Shown here one piece after another: positions 13,436 to 23,639 of a DNA stretch of 64,000 bases. A model generated the notes under the pieces. That model searched no databases, had not been told where the DNA came from, and saw only the letters and a program-made list of their open reading frames with translations. Position 1 is the first letter of the stretch. Each line of letters starts with the position of its first letter. The translations under genes were made by a program, and so were the position numbers. Source of the DNA: Vitellaria paradoxa. Its lineage: Eukaryota > Streptophyta > Magnoliopsida > Ericales > Sapotaceae. The DNA is taken from contig CM034239.1 of NCBI GenBank assembly GCA_019916065.1, positions 37,472,419-37,536,418 on the forward strand, written 5' to 3'.

Positions 13436-13627
13436 TTTAATAAATTCTATTTCATATTAATTAAATTGATTTTAATTTAATTATATTATTTATTAAAAAA
13501 TAATTATTGTTTAATAAAAATTTTAAATAAAATAATTCATTTTAATTTGATACAACAAAAATGAATTAAAATTAATAAAATGTTCACAATGGAAAGAGAA
13601 AGAGAGAGAATGAAAACACATTTTTGT

Positions 13628-14435
13628 GAGAGATTTACAAAAATATAATTAAAAAATAAACATTGTACAGAAATCGATCGCAGCAGATGAATTTATAAAA
13701 ATTGATTTGGTGTCAGCAGTGCTACCGATGACATCATGTCGGCTATAGCATTGACGACACCGGTTGGCCTGAACGAGTCCTCCATCTTAGCAGCAGCTTT
13801 TCAGGTTTGATGAGATGCCTGTGTCGTCACTAGAAATGACGACACACTGTAAGTTTTCCACCCAGCGCTCCCCCTCAGTCTCTCGCGCAGCTCGGCCTCC
13901 TAACTGCAAGTGGTCTAGGGAGATCGATGCAATGGCTATCTTTAGTACCCAATGCACATCACGCACACCCACTGAGCACATTAGTCGTGATACCCAGTAA
14001 CGTCAAACCAAAGATCCAATAAAATCTGCATCTTTCGTCTGTGTTTAGTTTCCCCTTCCATCCTTTGTAGATGAAAACTGAACTCGCTTTCGAGAACAGC
14101 TTTTTAGCCAGGTGAGGCTACGAAATTCTTGGGTGTCGTCACTAGAAGTGACAACTTCAAGTAGAGTAAATTCAGTGTCGTCAATGCTAATGCCGATACT
14201 CTGAGGGTGTCGTCGGTGCTATTACCAACACCAACTTTAGACTGGAAAACATCAACTTTAGACTAAAAATTCATGGAGGATTCAGCGTGATTCAGTGTCG
14301 TCAATGCTAGTGTCGACATGCTGTTAGTACGTCGTCGGTAGCACTGCCGACACCGAATCGATTTTTGTACATTCATCTGTCGCAATCGATTTCTGGACAA
14401 TGTTAATTTTTTAATTATATTTTTGTAAATCTCTC
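13628..14435. mobile_element. Mutator-like non-autonomous element, 808 bp, 9-bp TSD
   Basis: Both ends begin GAGAGATTTACAAAAATAT when read inward. The 9 bases CATTTTTGT flank the element exactly on both sides (13619-13627 and 14436-14444). The TIRs are long, about 13628-13783 and 14275-14435, and diverge inward. They contain repeated GTGTCGTCAATGCTA-type words, also present in the interior. The core (13815-14130) is GC-richer and has no clear similarity to the TIRs; a captured host fragment (Pack-MULE) is possible but unproven. Long TIRs and a 9-bp TSD are the MULE hallmark. Confidence 0.9.
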
Positions 14436-14444
14436 CATTTTTGT

Positions 14445-15899
14445 CTATATTTTTTGTTTAAGTTTTCATTTTTTGGAAACAAAAAATAAAACAGATTTAA
14501 CAAATACATTTTTATAAAACATAAATAGAAAATTAGTAAATATAAATATTACCAAACGGAGTCGTAATATTAAGTTTACTTAAATCCTTTTAGATTTTCT
14601 CTCAAAAAAATTAATTCAATACCATGAAATTACTACCCTTATTATTAATAAAAATTATTTATATGTCGTGTATCTCTTACTATATAAACATTACATTACA
14701 ACTAATTTATTAATTTTTTTGTGAACTTTTTATATTAATAATTACTCTTCAAATTATTATACTTCACATTAATATTTTAAATTTATACTATATATATTAG
14801 TAATTACACATGTAATATTTGTAAGTACATTTGAAAAACTATATAATAAAGGAGGTCAGTTGATAGGATATTTGTCCTATGTGGAAGTTCGATGTGTTGG
14901 GGGAGGGAAAGGCTCGGTTTGGGAGGGGGCTGATGGGTTTTACAGGGTGTGTGTGTGTATGTGTGTGTGAGAGGGGTTTGGTTGGCCAGAGAGTGTTAAA
15001 AAAATAAAAAAATTAAGAAAAATAATTTTTTTGAAATTTAGAGTGTAAAAAATTATTTTAAAATGATGATTTAATGTTTGTGTTTGATTTGATATAAAAT
15101 TGTTAAGAAATATATAAAAGTGACACGTGACAAAACTTTAGTTAAAAATCTTGAAAACTTTTAGAGTTTTATGAAATTTTTTAGTACAAATATCAGTCTA
15201 ATTTTTTAAAAAAATCTACCAAAATTCGTTCGAACGGATTTTGACAAATTTTTTAAGAAGTTTAATTTTCTTGGAGTTTGAAAAATGTGAAAACTTTTGA
15301 TTTTTTTTTTTTTTGGAGTTTTTGAGTTTTTTTTGAGTTTCAAATGCCCCTTACACGCTAAATTACATTTCTATACCTTTTTAGAGTTTTTCTTTTTACT
15401 TAAAATTTCAATTCTAATGTGCTTAATACTTAAATTTTAAATACATACACTTTTATACTTTTTGAATTTGCTAAAAATTTTGAATTTGGAATATTTTCAA
15501 CCGTTGTATTTGCCTAATGGCCAACATTATTTCTATTTCTCTTTCTCTTTCTACTTTGATTGTTTTTTATATCAATACCTTAGTATTCTTTAATTAGTGA
15601 TTTTTATTTTTACATGATATTTTCGCAATGTTTCATGTATGTTTATTTTATAAATTTAAATTTAAGCTATTTGTACATTAAATTAGATTTTTGTGTCTTT
15701 AAGTACAGGCAAATTCTAGTCTTCTAATGAGGCAACTCAACATTTCAAAATATATTATCTCATCAAATGGTTGACATCGTGTTTCATTTAATCTACAATC
15801 GTGATCTTTTTAACTTTTTATTTCCCAAATCCATCCAATCCTTTTACAATCGTTCAAAACCTCTTTGTATCTAAACTTTGTTCCTTTAGCATTGAAGCA
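14445..15899. other. AT-rich intergenic stretch without gene
   Basis: Nothing recognisable except a short G-rich block with a GT microsatellite (14905-14985) and T runs. No supported gene or complete element. Confidence 0.5.
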
Positions 15900-16671
15900 C
15901 TAGTAGCCCAGAGCATTAGGTTGTGATGGGATTTTTGTTTTACAAGAAAAATATGTAAAAGAAATTTTAGAGAATTTTGCAATAGTAGATTGTTAGCCTA
16001 TTAATACACCAGTGGGGTGCAGAATTATGTTGACAAGAGAATGAGAAGGGAAATTAGTTAATTCTACTTAATTATTATAAAAGTCTTGTTGAGTGTTTGG
16101 GATATTTGACCTATAGTCATCCCAACATATTGTTTGAAGTGGAATTGGTTAGCCATTATATGAAAACTCCAAGGACTTCTCATTTGAAAGCTGCCGAAAG
16201 AATTTTGAGATATATTAAAGGAACAACTGACTGTGGCATTTTTATTCTTCATCAAAAAATTTGAAGCTTGTTAGATTTAGTGACAATGATTAGGTTAAAA
16301 ATTTTGATGATCTTAAAAATACTACTACATTTGTATTTTATCTTGGAGAAACTACATTCACTTGGTCTTCAAAGAAACAAAAAATGTTGTAGCATTGTCA
16401 GCATGTGAAGCTAAATACATAATAACAGCCTCTTGTGTTTGCCATGTTATTTGGTTGAGAAAGCTACTGGAACAATTACAGTTATAACAAATGAATTCAA
16501 CCAAGATTTATGTTGATAACAAATTAGTTATTGCTCTGGCGAAAAATTTAGTTCATCATGAATGATTTAAGCATATTGGTACTCACGTTCATTTTATTAG
16601 AGATCATGTCAAGTTCAAAGAAGTTGAGCTGGTACTGTGAAGTCAATTGAATAAACTACTGATATACTCAC
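15900..16671 (+). pseudogene. Copia pol fragment (end of RT and RNase H), interrupted by the Gypsy insertion
   Basis: Degenerate Ty1/Copia coding sequence with shifted frames and stops. Recognisable pieces in order are an RT C-terminal region (PRTSHLKAAERILRYIKGTT) and RNase H (FTWSSKKQKM, LSACEAKYI, CHVIWLRKLLEQLQL, KIYVDNKLVIALAKN, FKHIGTHVHFIRDHVKFKE). Gag, protease, integrase and most of RT are missing on the 5' side. The reading TDILT breaks at 16671, where the Gypsy element begins, and resumes as KSLK at 26957, so both flanks belong to one Copia copy. Confidence 0.85.
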
Positions 16672-17283
16672 TGATAATGAGGATCTTCTGAGAATATCTG
16701 AAATGACTTGGAGACCTCTCGGCGTCAGAGTGAAAGGATCGGGAGAATCCAAAGAAGGGGAACCGAGCCGACCCACCGATCGAGGGTGGGTCGATCTGCT
16801 CCTTTGGATGACCGAAGTGATCCTATAACTTAAACAAATAAAGGGAGCCGAGGTATTCAGCCGAGCTAGCTAACCACCCTATCAACTTGAACTCCTCTTC
16901 CTGGGACGACGAGGAGGCACGGGTACTTTGACAACTTCAAGGACAAGATCAACGGAAAATATAGAGATTGATTTAAATCCCCTGCCTACCTTATCCAGCT
17001 AAGGAAATCACAACAAATCTGGGAAAACTCCTAATTTGACTCCAACTACAACTCTACAGAATATTCCTATAAATAGGGGATAAAATCAACCTAACAGGTA
17101 TGAGAAAATTCTCTCTTTCTCTCATTTTCTATACAAAACCCTGCCACCTGTGCTAACTTAACCATCGAAGATTTTTTGGTAGGCACCACACCGGTGATCA
17201 TTTTAGGGAGAGTTCCATCATTCTCTGGGAGGGCGAGTCAACGAAGGCCCGGATTGAAGGACCACGAAATTTCTGCACTATTA
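16672..17283 (+). repeat. 5' LTR of the Gypsy element
   Basis: Starts TGATAATGAGGATCTTCTGA and ends CTGCACTATTA. The 3' copy ends in TCA, so the terminal CA here has mutated to TA. TATAAATA at about 17091 is a plausible promoter TATA box. Same length as the 3' LTR. Confidence 0.95.
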
Positions 17284-17285
17284 GT

Positions 17286-17303
17286 TGGCGCCGTCTGTGG
17301 GAA
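17286..17303 (+). promoter_or_regulatory. Primer binding site of the Gypsy element
   Basis: TGGCGCCGTCTGTGGGAA starts two bases after the 5' LTR. The leading TGG complements a tRNA CCA end; TGGCGCCGT resembles the tRNA-Asp-type site, but the rest diverges, so the primer tRNA is not settled. Confidence 0.7.
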
Positions 17304-17327
17304 CTCGACTGAAAGGTTTCCACTTTC

Positions 17328-18903
17328 ATGGTCCGTACGAGATCTGGCGTACAAACTCATTTAACGGAGTCAGCACCATCTATAGAGAATTAGAATGAAG
17401 GAGGGGACCGAATCACCGCCATCGAAAGGCAGTTTGCGGGGTTGGCTGCCACCCTGCAAGCGATCATGGAGCCGGTAGATCATTTGGCCCAAATTCCTCC
17501 CCCACGCCCTTACCATGACCTTGATAACAGAATAGGCAATGGCGGAGCAATCCATAATGACCCAGACGAAGGAGTCATGGGCGAAAATAATGGAAAGATG
17601 GATCTTTCCCAGAGAAGTAACCCAGCACCGGAGGATGGGGCATATAGTGAGTCCCTTCCACATCGTCACGGCGGAGAGCAAGACAGACTGCAAGAAGCTG
17701 GATTCATGGAACAGCGGTTCAGGGCTTTGCAAGCCCAGATCGACGGAGCCGTAGCAGCGGTAAAAAACGCCAGGCCTACAGAGGACTTTGTTGATAAGAT
17801 GGGGACACCCTTCACGTCATCCATGATGGAGTGCCCGCTACCTCCGAAGTTTAAAATGCCGATGATCGAGCCTTATGATGGCTCAAAAGATTCGGTCGAT
17901 CACCTGGACATGTACAACTCGTCCATACACCTTCATGCCGTCCCTTATGAGATCAAATGTCGAGCGTTCTCCGTCACCTTGAAGGGGCCAGCTCAGGCAT
18001 GGTACAACAAGATCAAGCCAGGGTCAATTAAAAACTTCAAGCAGTTAAGCAAGCGGTCTGTCTCTCACTTCATTGGGGGACAACGTCAGAGGAAGCCCGC
18101 GACTCACCTACTCACGATCAAACAGGGGAGAGAAGAGAGCCTCCGAGAATATGTCGGCTGGTTCAATTAGGAAATGTTGGAGGTGGAAGAGGCCGATGAG
18201 AAGGTTGTGCTGACAGCTTTTATGAGCGGTGAGATCAGGGCGGTTCGCATTCTCGTTGGCAAAAAGGCCGCCCAAGGGTATGGTCGAGCTGATGTCCCGA
18301 GCTCAAAAGCACATGAACGCCGAAGACGTGATGAAGGCACGGAGGGATGCCGATACCTTGGTCTCCAGGAAGAGGCAAAGTGACCTAAGGGACGAAAAGA
18401 GAGCAAAAGGCCTTCGACTTTTCGGTTCAACAAGAAAGACAGTGGATCGGAGGGACCGATATACAAGGGAAGTTATGGAATTCACTCCACTGAACTCTCG
18501 GTTAGAACAGGTGCTGCACACCATTAGGGGCAATCCGGAGTTTAAGTGGCCCAAGGAAATGAAAGCCCCTTCGGAATCTAGAAACTGGACCAAGTATTGT
18601 CTATACCATAGAGACCACGGTCATGACACGGAGGAATGCTTCGACCTTAGAAGAATGATTGAAGAACTAATACACAAAGACAAGTATAACGGGTTCATCG
18701 TGGGGCAGACAAGAGATCGAAGAGATAATAAGAGAAGTTCACCCCGAGGCGACGCTAGGAGAAAGAGCCCGGACGAGGGGCGCGGAGCACAACGCCCCAT
18801 GGGAGAGATACGGGTTATAGCAGGAGGATTCGCGGGAGGGGGTGAGACCTCTTCAGCGCGCAAAAGGTTGACAAAGTCAAAGAGGTTGACGAAGTCAAAG
18901 AGA
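17328..18903 (+). pseudogene. Gypsy gag, broken
   Basis: Encoded a capsid/nucleocapsid polyprotein. It opens MVRTRSGVQTHLTES at 17328. A stop follows at about 17391, then the frame runs on through KFKMPMIEPYDGSKDSVDHL and AFSVTLKGPAQAWYNKI, the retrotransposon gag capsid signature, to a stop at 18168. A frameshift near 18230 moves the rest to another frame (RSGRFAFSLAKRPPKGM, RAQKHMNAEDVM). A zinc-knuckle-like C-x2-H-x4-H-x4-C (CLYHRDHGHDTEEC) lies near 18598-18640, followed by a basic tail with a duplicated RLTKSK. The stops and frameshift exclude an intact product. Confidence 0.9.
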
Positions 18904-18905
18904 TA

Positions 18906-19449
18906 ATGGCGATAGCCCAACCATCTAAAAGAACCAGGGAAGAGTTGGCAGAGATAACCTTTACGGAGGATGAGGCCTCCGACTTATGTCACCTGTACGA
19001 TGACCCTTTGGTAATATTCGCTATAATAGCCAACTTTCAGACGTGGAGGATTCTAGTAGACATTGGGAGTTCAGCTGACATTCTTTATTGGAGGGCATTT
19101 GAGAAGATGAATATCGGAAAAGAAAAATTATGTCTGGTTTGTTCACCCTTGGTCGGATTCACGGGCGACCGTGTCGAGCCAATCGAGGCAATTTCTTTAC
19201 CTGTCACCCTTGGTTTAGAGCCATTGCAAGCGACGAAAATGGTACACTTCTTGGTGGTTAACACTCCTTCGGCGTACAACGTTTTTCTTGGGAGAGGGGG
19301 CTTAAATTAGTTCCGGGCGGTCATGTCAACTTACCACTTGCAGATCAAGTTCCCGACGACCCAAGGAGTTGGGTGCGTTAAAGGAAACTAGAGGGCCGCA
19401 CGGGAGTACTATGCATCATCTCTTCGGAACGCCAGCAGAGAAGCGTTAG
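18906..19449 (+). pseudogene. Gypsy aspartic protease, damaged
   Basis: Region of pol that would cleave the polyprotein. Motifs: WRILVDIGSSADILYWRAF and, downstream, AYNVFLGRGGLN. The catalytic DTG/DSG triad of retropepsins reads D-I-G here, which should abolish activity. Stops lie at 19308-19310 and near 19390. It follows gag closely and leads into RT in the same frame. Confidence 0.85.
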
Positions 19450-20340
19450 TTGTGGAAGAGCTGGAGGTTCGAGATGAAGAGAAAGTAAGAAAGGGAGAAC
19501 CCGGTGGTGACTTGGAAGAGATAGCGGTTGGGGGCCCTGGACTCCAGAGAATTGTGAAGATAGGTGCCTCAGCAACAGACGAGCAAAAACAGGGGTTGAA
19601 GGAATTCCTCCAGCAGAATTTAGACGTGTTCACCTGGTCTCACGAAGATATGCCCGGGATTGACCCCCAGTTGATGACTCATCATCTTAACATCTCACCA
19701 GATGCTCGGCCAATTAGACAAAAAATGAGGGTTTTCACCCCGGAGCGGAATGAAGCAATAGCCCAAGAGGTGGACAAACTTTTAGCCGCTCAGTTCATCC
19801 GAGAGGTTCATTACCTAGCCTGGCTCTCGAATGTCGTTTTGGTCAAGAAGTCAAACGGGAAGTGGATGATGTGCGTAGACTTCTCAGATCTTAACAATGC
19901 TTGCCCGAACGATAGTTTTCATTTGCCCCCCATTGATTCACTCGTGAATTCAACCATTGGTCATTAGGTACTTTCTTTTATGGATGCCTTTTCAAGTTAC
20001 AATCAGATTCGGATGGCCGAACAAGATCAAGAGCATACTGCTTTCATCACCGACCGAGGCCTGTACTGTTACGAGGTCAAGCCATTTGGTCTTAAAAACG
20101 CCGGGGTTACATATCAACTGTTGGTGAATCTAATGTTCAAGTCTCAGATTGGCAAAAATATAGAGGTTTACGTCGATGATATGCTAGTCAAAAGTAGCCG
20201 AGCGGTCAGTCACGTAACAGATCTTCAAAAGACCTTCGATACGCTCAGGAAATACCGTATGAAACTGAACCCTGCAAAGTGCGCATTCGGGGTCACCTCT
20301 GGAAAGTTTCTTGGATTTATGGTGTCACAAAGGGAAATCT
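19450..20340 (+). pseudogene. Gypsy reverse transcriptase, interrupted by stops
   Basis: RT domain. Recognisable blocks: LVKKSNGKWMMCVDFSDLN, NACPNDSFHLPPID, FMDAFSSYNQI, TAFITDRGLYCYEVKPFGLK, and the catalytic IEVYVDDMLVKS, in which the YVDD box is intact. The fingers-side DAF aspartate is also present. Stop codons lie between PIDSLVNSTIGH and VLSFMDAF (about 19965) and after SQREI (20341). Confidence 0.92.
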
Positions 20341-21564
20341 AGGCGAATCCCGAAAAGGTAAAGGCAATCCTAGAAATGCAGCCCCCACGAACAGCTAAGG
20401 AAATTCAAAGATTGGCTGGACGAGTCACAGCTCTAAACAGGTTCATATGCAGGTCGTCTGATAAATGCATGCCTTTCTTCAAGGTTTTGAGGAAGGCATT
20501 TAAATGGAATGCCGAGTGTGAAGAAGCCTTTCAGCGGCTAAAGGACTACCTGGGATTAATCCTGCTCCTCGGCAAGACCATCCAGGGAGATGATCTCTAT
20601 CTTTACCTAGCCATTTCAAGCACAGCAGTTAGTGCAGCCCCGGTAAAAGAAAAGGATAAAATACAGAAACCGGTGTATTACGTCAGTAAAGCACTACACG
20701 GAGCTGAAGAGAGGTACCCGAGGATGGAATTACTTGCCTTCACCCTGATCACCACGGCTCGGAGATTACGGGCATATTTCCAAGCCCACACAATCATTGT
20801 CCTAATAGATCAGCCCCTAAAAAACATCATCCATAAACCCGAGACCTCGGGCTGATTGGTTAAATGGTCAATTGAACTCAGCCAGTTCGACATTAAATAC
20901 AAACCGAGGCAAGTGATTAAGGGGCAAGCAGTGGCGGATTTTGTGGTAGAGTTCACGACGACCTCAGAATCCAGAAAAGATGATGATGCCTTACAGCGAA
21001 CTTGGGTTCTGTATGTGGACGATTCGGTAGCGCAGGGGACTAGCGGGGTGGGCGTTGTGCTGGTATCCCCCGAAGGATGCAGAGTTGAAAATGCACTACG
21101 TTTCAAGTTCTCAGCTTCAAATAATGAGGCTGAATACGAGGCATTGATAGCCGGACTACGGCTCGCCCTTAGAATGGGGGCAGACCAAGTGATAGTGAAG
21201 AGTGATTCCCAGTTCGTGGTTGAGCAGGTTAGGGTGAATTCAATGCTAGAGAAGATAATATCTTGAAGTATGCCAGACTGCGAATGAGTTGGTCTGTAAA
21301 TTCACGAAGTTGGAAATTGAGAGGATCCCAAGGACGGATAACAAAGATGCTGATCAACTGGCTCAAATTGCAACTTCGAATGGGCCACGTCCTAACATCC
21401 TTATTGAGGAACTCGAATGGCCGAGCACTGAGGTCCCTGAGGTCGGTCAGATAGAGGTGGAGGCAACGTGGGCGAAGCCGATTCGTGAATACTTAGAAGG
21501 GGGAAAACTTCCCGAAGACCGGAACGAGCAGAGAAAGTTCAGTATCAGGCGACTAGGTATGTGA
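20341..21564 (+). pseudogene. Gypsy RNase H and second (plant Tat-type) RNase H-like domain
   Basis: First RNase H: LYLYLAISSTAVSAAPVKE, KPVYYVSKALHGAEERYPRM, and IVLIDQPLKNIIHKPE. After a stop at 20853 comes VKWSIELSQFDIKYKPRQVI and then a second RNase H-like fold with WVLYVDDSVAQGTSGVG, NNEAEYEALIAGLRLAL and VKSDSQFVVEQV, supplying D, E and D positions. A frameshift near 21264 moves the remainder (KFTKLEIERIPRTDNKDADQ) to another frame. Two RNase H domains in tandem are reported for Tat-lineage Gypsy elements, which is the main basis of that assignment. Confidence 0.88.
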
Positions 21565-22729
21565 TCATTGAAGGAGTACTATACCGAAGGGGGCATACTT
21601 TACCATTGCTTTGGTGCGCAACCGAGCTCGAGGTTGAGTATATACTCAGGGAAATTCACAAAGGAGTTTGTGGTAGTCATTCTGGCTGGAGAATGTTAGC
21701 CAAAAAAGTCTTGCGCGCAGCCTATTACTGGCCCACCATAGAAAATATGCCCAAAACTTGGTGAGAAGATGCGACAAATGCCAGAGGTTCGCCAATGTTC
21801 CTAGAAAATCAGCTCAAGACTTGACCCCTATACAGAGCCCATGGCCTTTCGCTCAATAGGAAATTGACATCATCGGCCCTCTTCCCCTAGGGAAGGGACA
21901 AAGGAAATTTGCAGTGGTAGCCATAGACTATTTTACGAAATGGGTGGAAGCCGAAGCCCTGCCTAGCATCACTGATCAAAGCATGAGGAAGTTCCTGTGA
22001 CAGGGAATTGTATGCAGGTTTGGTATCCCAAGGGTGGTGATAACCGATAATGGAAAACAGTTTGAAAGTCGATTGTTCAATGAGCTTTGCGAACAGTTGG
22101 GGATTCACAATCATTACTCGTCCCCTGAACATCCCCAAGCCAATGGATAGGTAGAAGTAACTAACCGGTCCCTACTTACTTACCAAAAAAAAAAATTGGT
22201 CCCTGCTGAAAATCATCAAAACTAGGTTGGAGAAAGCCAAAGGGTTATGGGCGGATGAGCTCGCCAATACTGTGGGCCTACCGAACCACGAAGCAAACTC
22301 CTGCAGGATATACATCGTTTTCTTTAACGTTTGGCACAGAGGCGGTGATCCCAGTTGAAATCGGTCTACGCAGCCCGAGGGTCGAATTATTTGACCCAGA
22401 CATTAGCGAAGACGCGTTAAAGACTGATCTGGACCTGCTAGAAGGGAAAAGATTGCAAGCGGTCGTTCGAATGGCAGCATATCAGCAGAAGATGAAGCAC
22501 TACCACAGTCAGAGGGTCAAACCTAGAAAATTTAAAACTGGCGATCTGGTGCTTAAGAGTGAACCAATCAACTCGCGATCCTCGAGAAGGCGAGCTCGAT
22601 CCAAATTGGGAGGGGCTATATGTTGTCGTCTCCTGCTCCAGGGAAGGAACCTATTGGCTCAGGGATTCTAATGGAAAGACTCTACCTTACCCCTGGAATA
22701 GCGAACACCTAAAGAGATATTTCGCTTGA
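21561..22729 (+). pseudogene. Gypsy integrase, broken
   Basis: Inserts cDNA. The zinc-binding H-H-C-C part (GVCGSHSGWRMLAKKV, then RRCDKCQRF after a frameshift near 21760) is followed by the catalytic core: IDIIGPLPLG, AIDYFTKWVEAEAL, VVITDNGKQFES and SSPEHPQANG-stop-VE, which supply the D, D and E residues. Stops replace expected residues near 21858, 21998 and 22148. The tail shifts frame again near 22200 and 22556 and ends NSEHLKRYFA-stop at 22727-22729, the usual Tat-type pol terminus. Confidence 0.9.
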
Positions 22730-22867
22730 GAAGCATCCTAAGCAGTCGTTTTTTTTGTTTTGTTTTTCTTTTGAAAAAATTCTATCTATGAACGGTTTAC
22801 TATAAAACGGTACAGTTTCATTCTATTCTTGTGCGTGAAAATGTGATTGAAAATATGATGAAAAAAT

Positions 22868-23413
22868 GCCCGACAGGCCGAGAGTGCCTAAGGGTTATAT
22901 CGATAGCTCGGTCGGCCCGAGAGAGGCCGACCGACAAAGAGGAATGCCCGCTAGGCCGAGAGCGCCTAAAGGGCATGTCGACAGTTCGGTCGGCTCGAGA
23001 GAGATCGATCGACAATGAGGAACGCCCGCGAGGTTGAAAACGCCTAAGAGGCGTGTCGACAGCTCGGTCGGCCCAAGAGAGGTCGACCGACAATTAAGAA
23101 TGCCCGCTAGACCGAGAGCGCCTAAGGGCGTGTCGACAGTTCGGTCGGCCCAAAAGAGGTCGATCGACAATGAGGAATGCCCGCGAGGCCGAGAGCGCCT
23201 AAGGGGCGTGTCGACAGCTCGGTCGGCTCGAGAGAGGTCGACCGACAATGAGGAACGCTCGCTAGGCCGAGAGTACCTAAGGGGCGTGTCAACAGCTCGG
23301 TCAGCTCGAGAGAGGCCGACCGACAAGGAGGAACGCCTTCTAGGCCGAGAGCGCCTAAGAGGTGTGCCGCCAGATCGGTCGGCCCAAGAGATGTCGATCG
23401 GCATGACAAGAAG
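22868..23413. repeat. 78-bp tandem array (seven units) inside the Gypsy element
   Basis: Units start at 22868, 22946, 23024, 23102, 23179, 23257 and 23335; spacing is 78 except one of 77. Each contains versions of GCCGAGAGCGCCTAAG, GTGTCGACAGCTCGGTCGGC and GAGAGGTCGACCGACAA. The unit is GC-rich and rich in TCGA and CGGTCGG palindromic words. As 78 is a multiple of 3, long open frames appear on both strands, but they look like products of the repeat. Minisatellites in the 3' part of Tat elements are known and can seed satellites. Confidence 0.95.
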
Positions 23414-23639
23414 AAGTGAAAGCTTCCGTTGGTCAGAGAGAAGCCACTCGACACAAAAAGGCGCTCGACAAGTCAAAGGTCTGTGGCAACGGCATTGGTG
23501 AAATAATACAAATCATGACCACAGATCACATCATAAGATAGCAAGCAATAGAAGAATGGATAAACTACAAATTGATGAAAAATACCATTAAATTCAGTAC
23601 GAAAAAGAGTACAAAGTTCAAAAAAAAAAAAAGAAAGGG

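Noticed and set aside
22895..23501. Long overlapping open frames on both strands over the 78-bp repeats
   Set aside because: They follow from a unit length divisible by three and few stop words in the GC-rich unit; no known protein.
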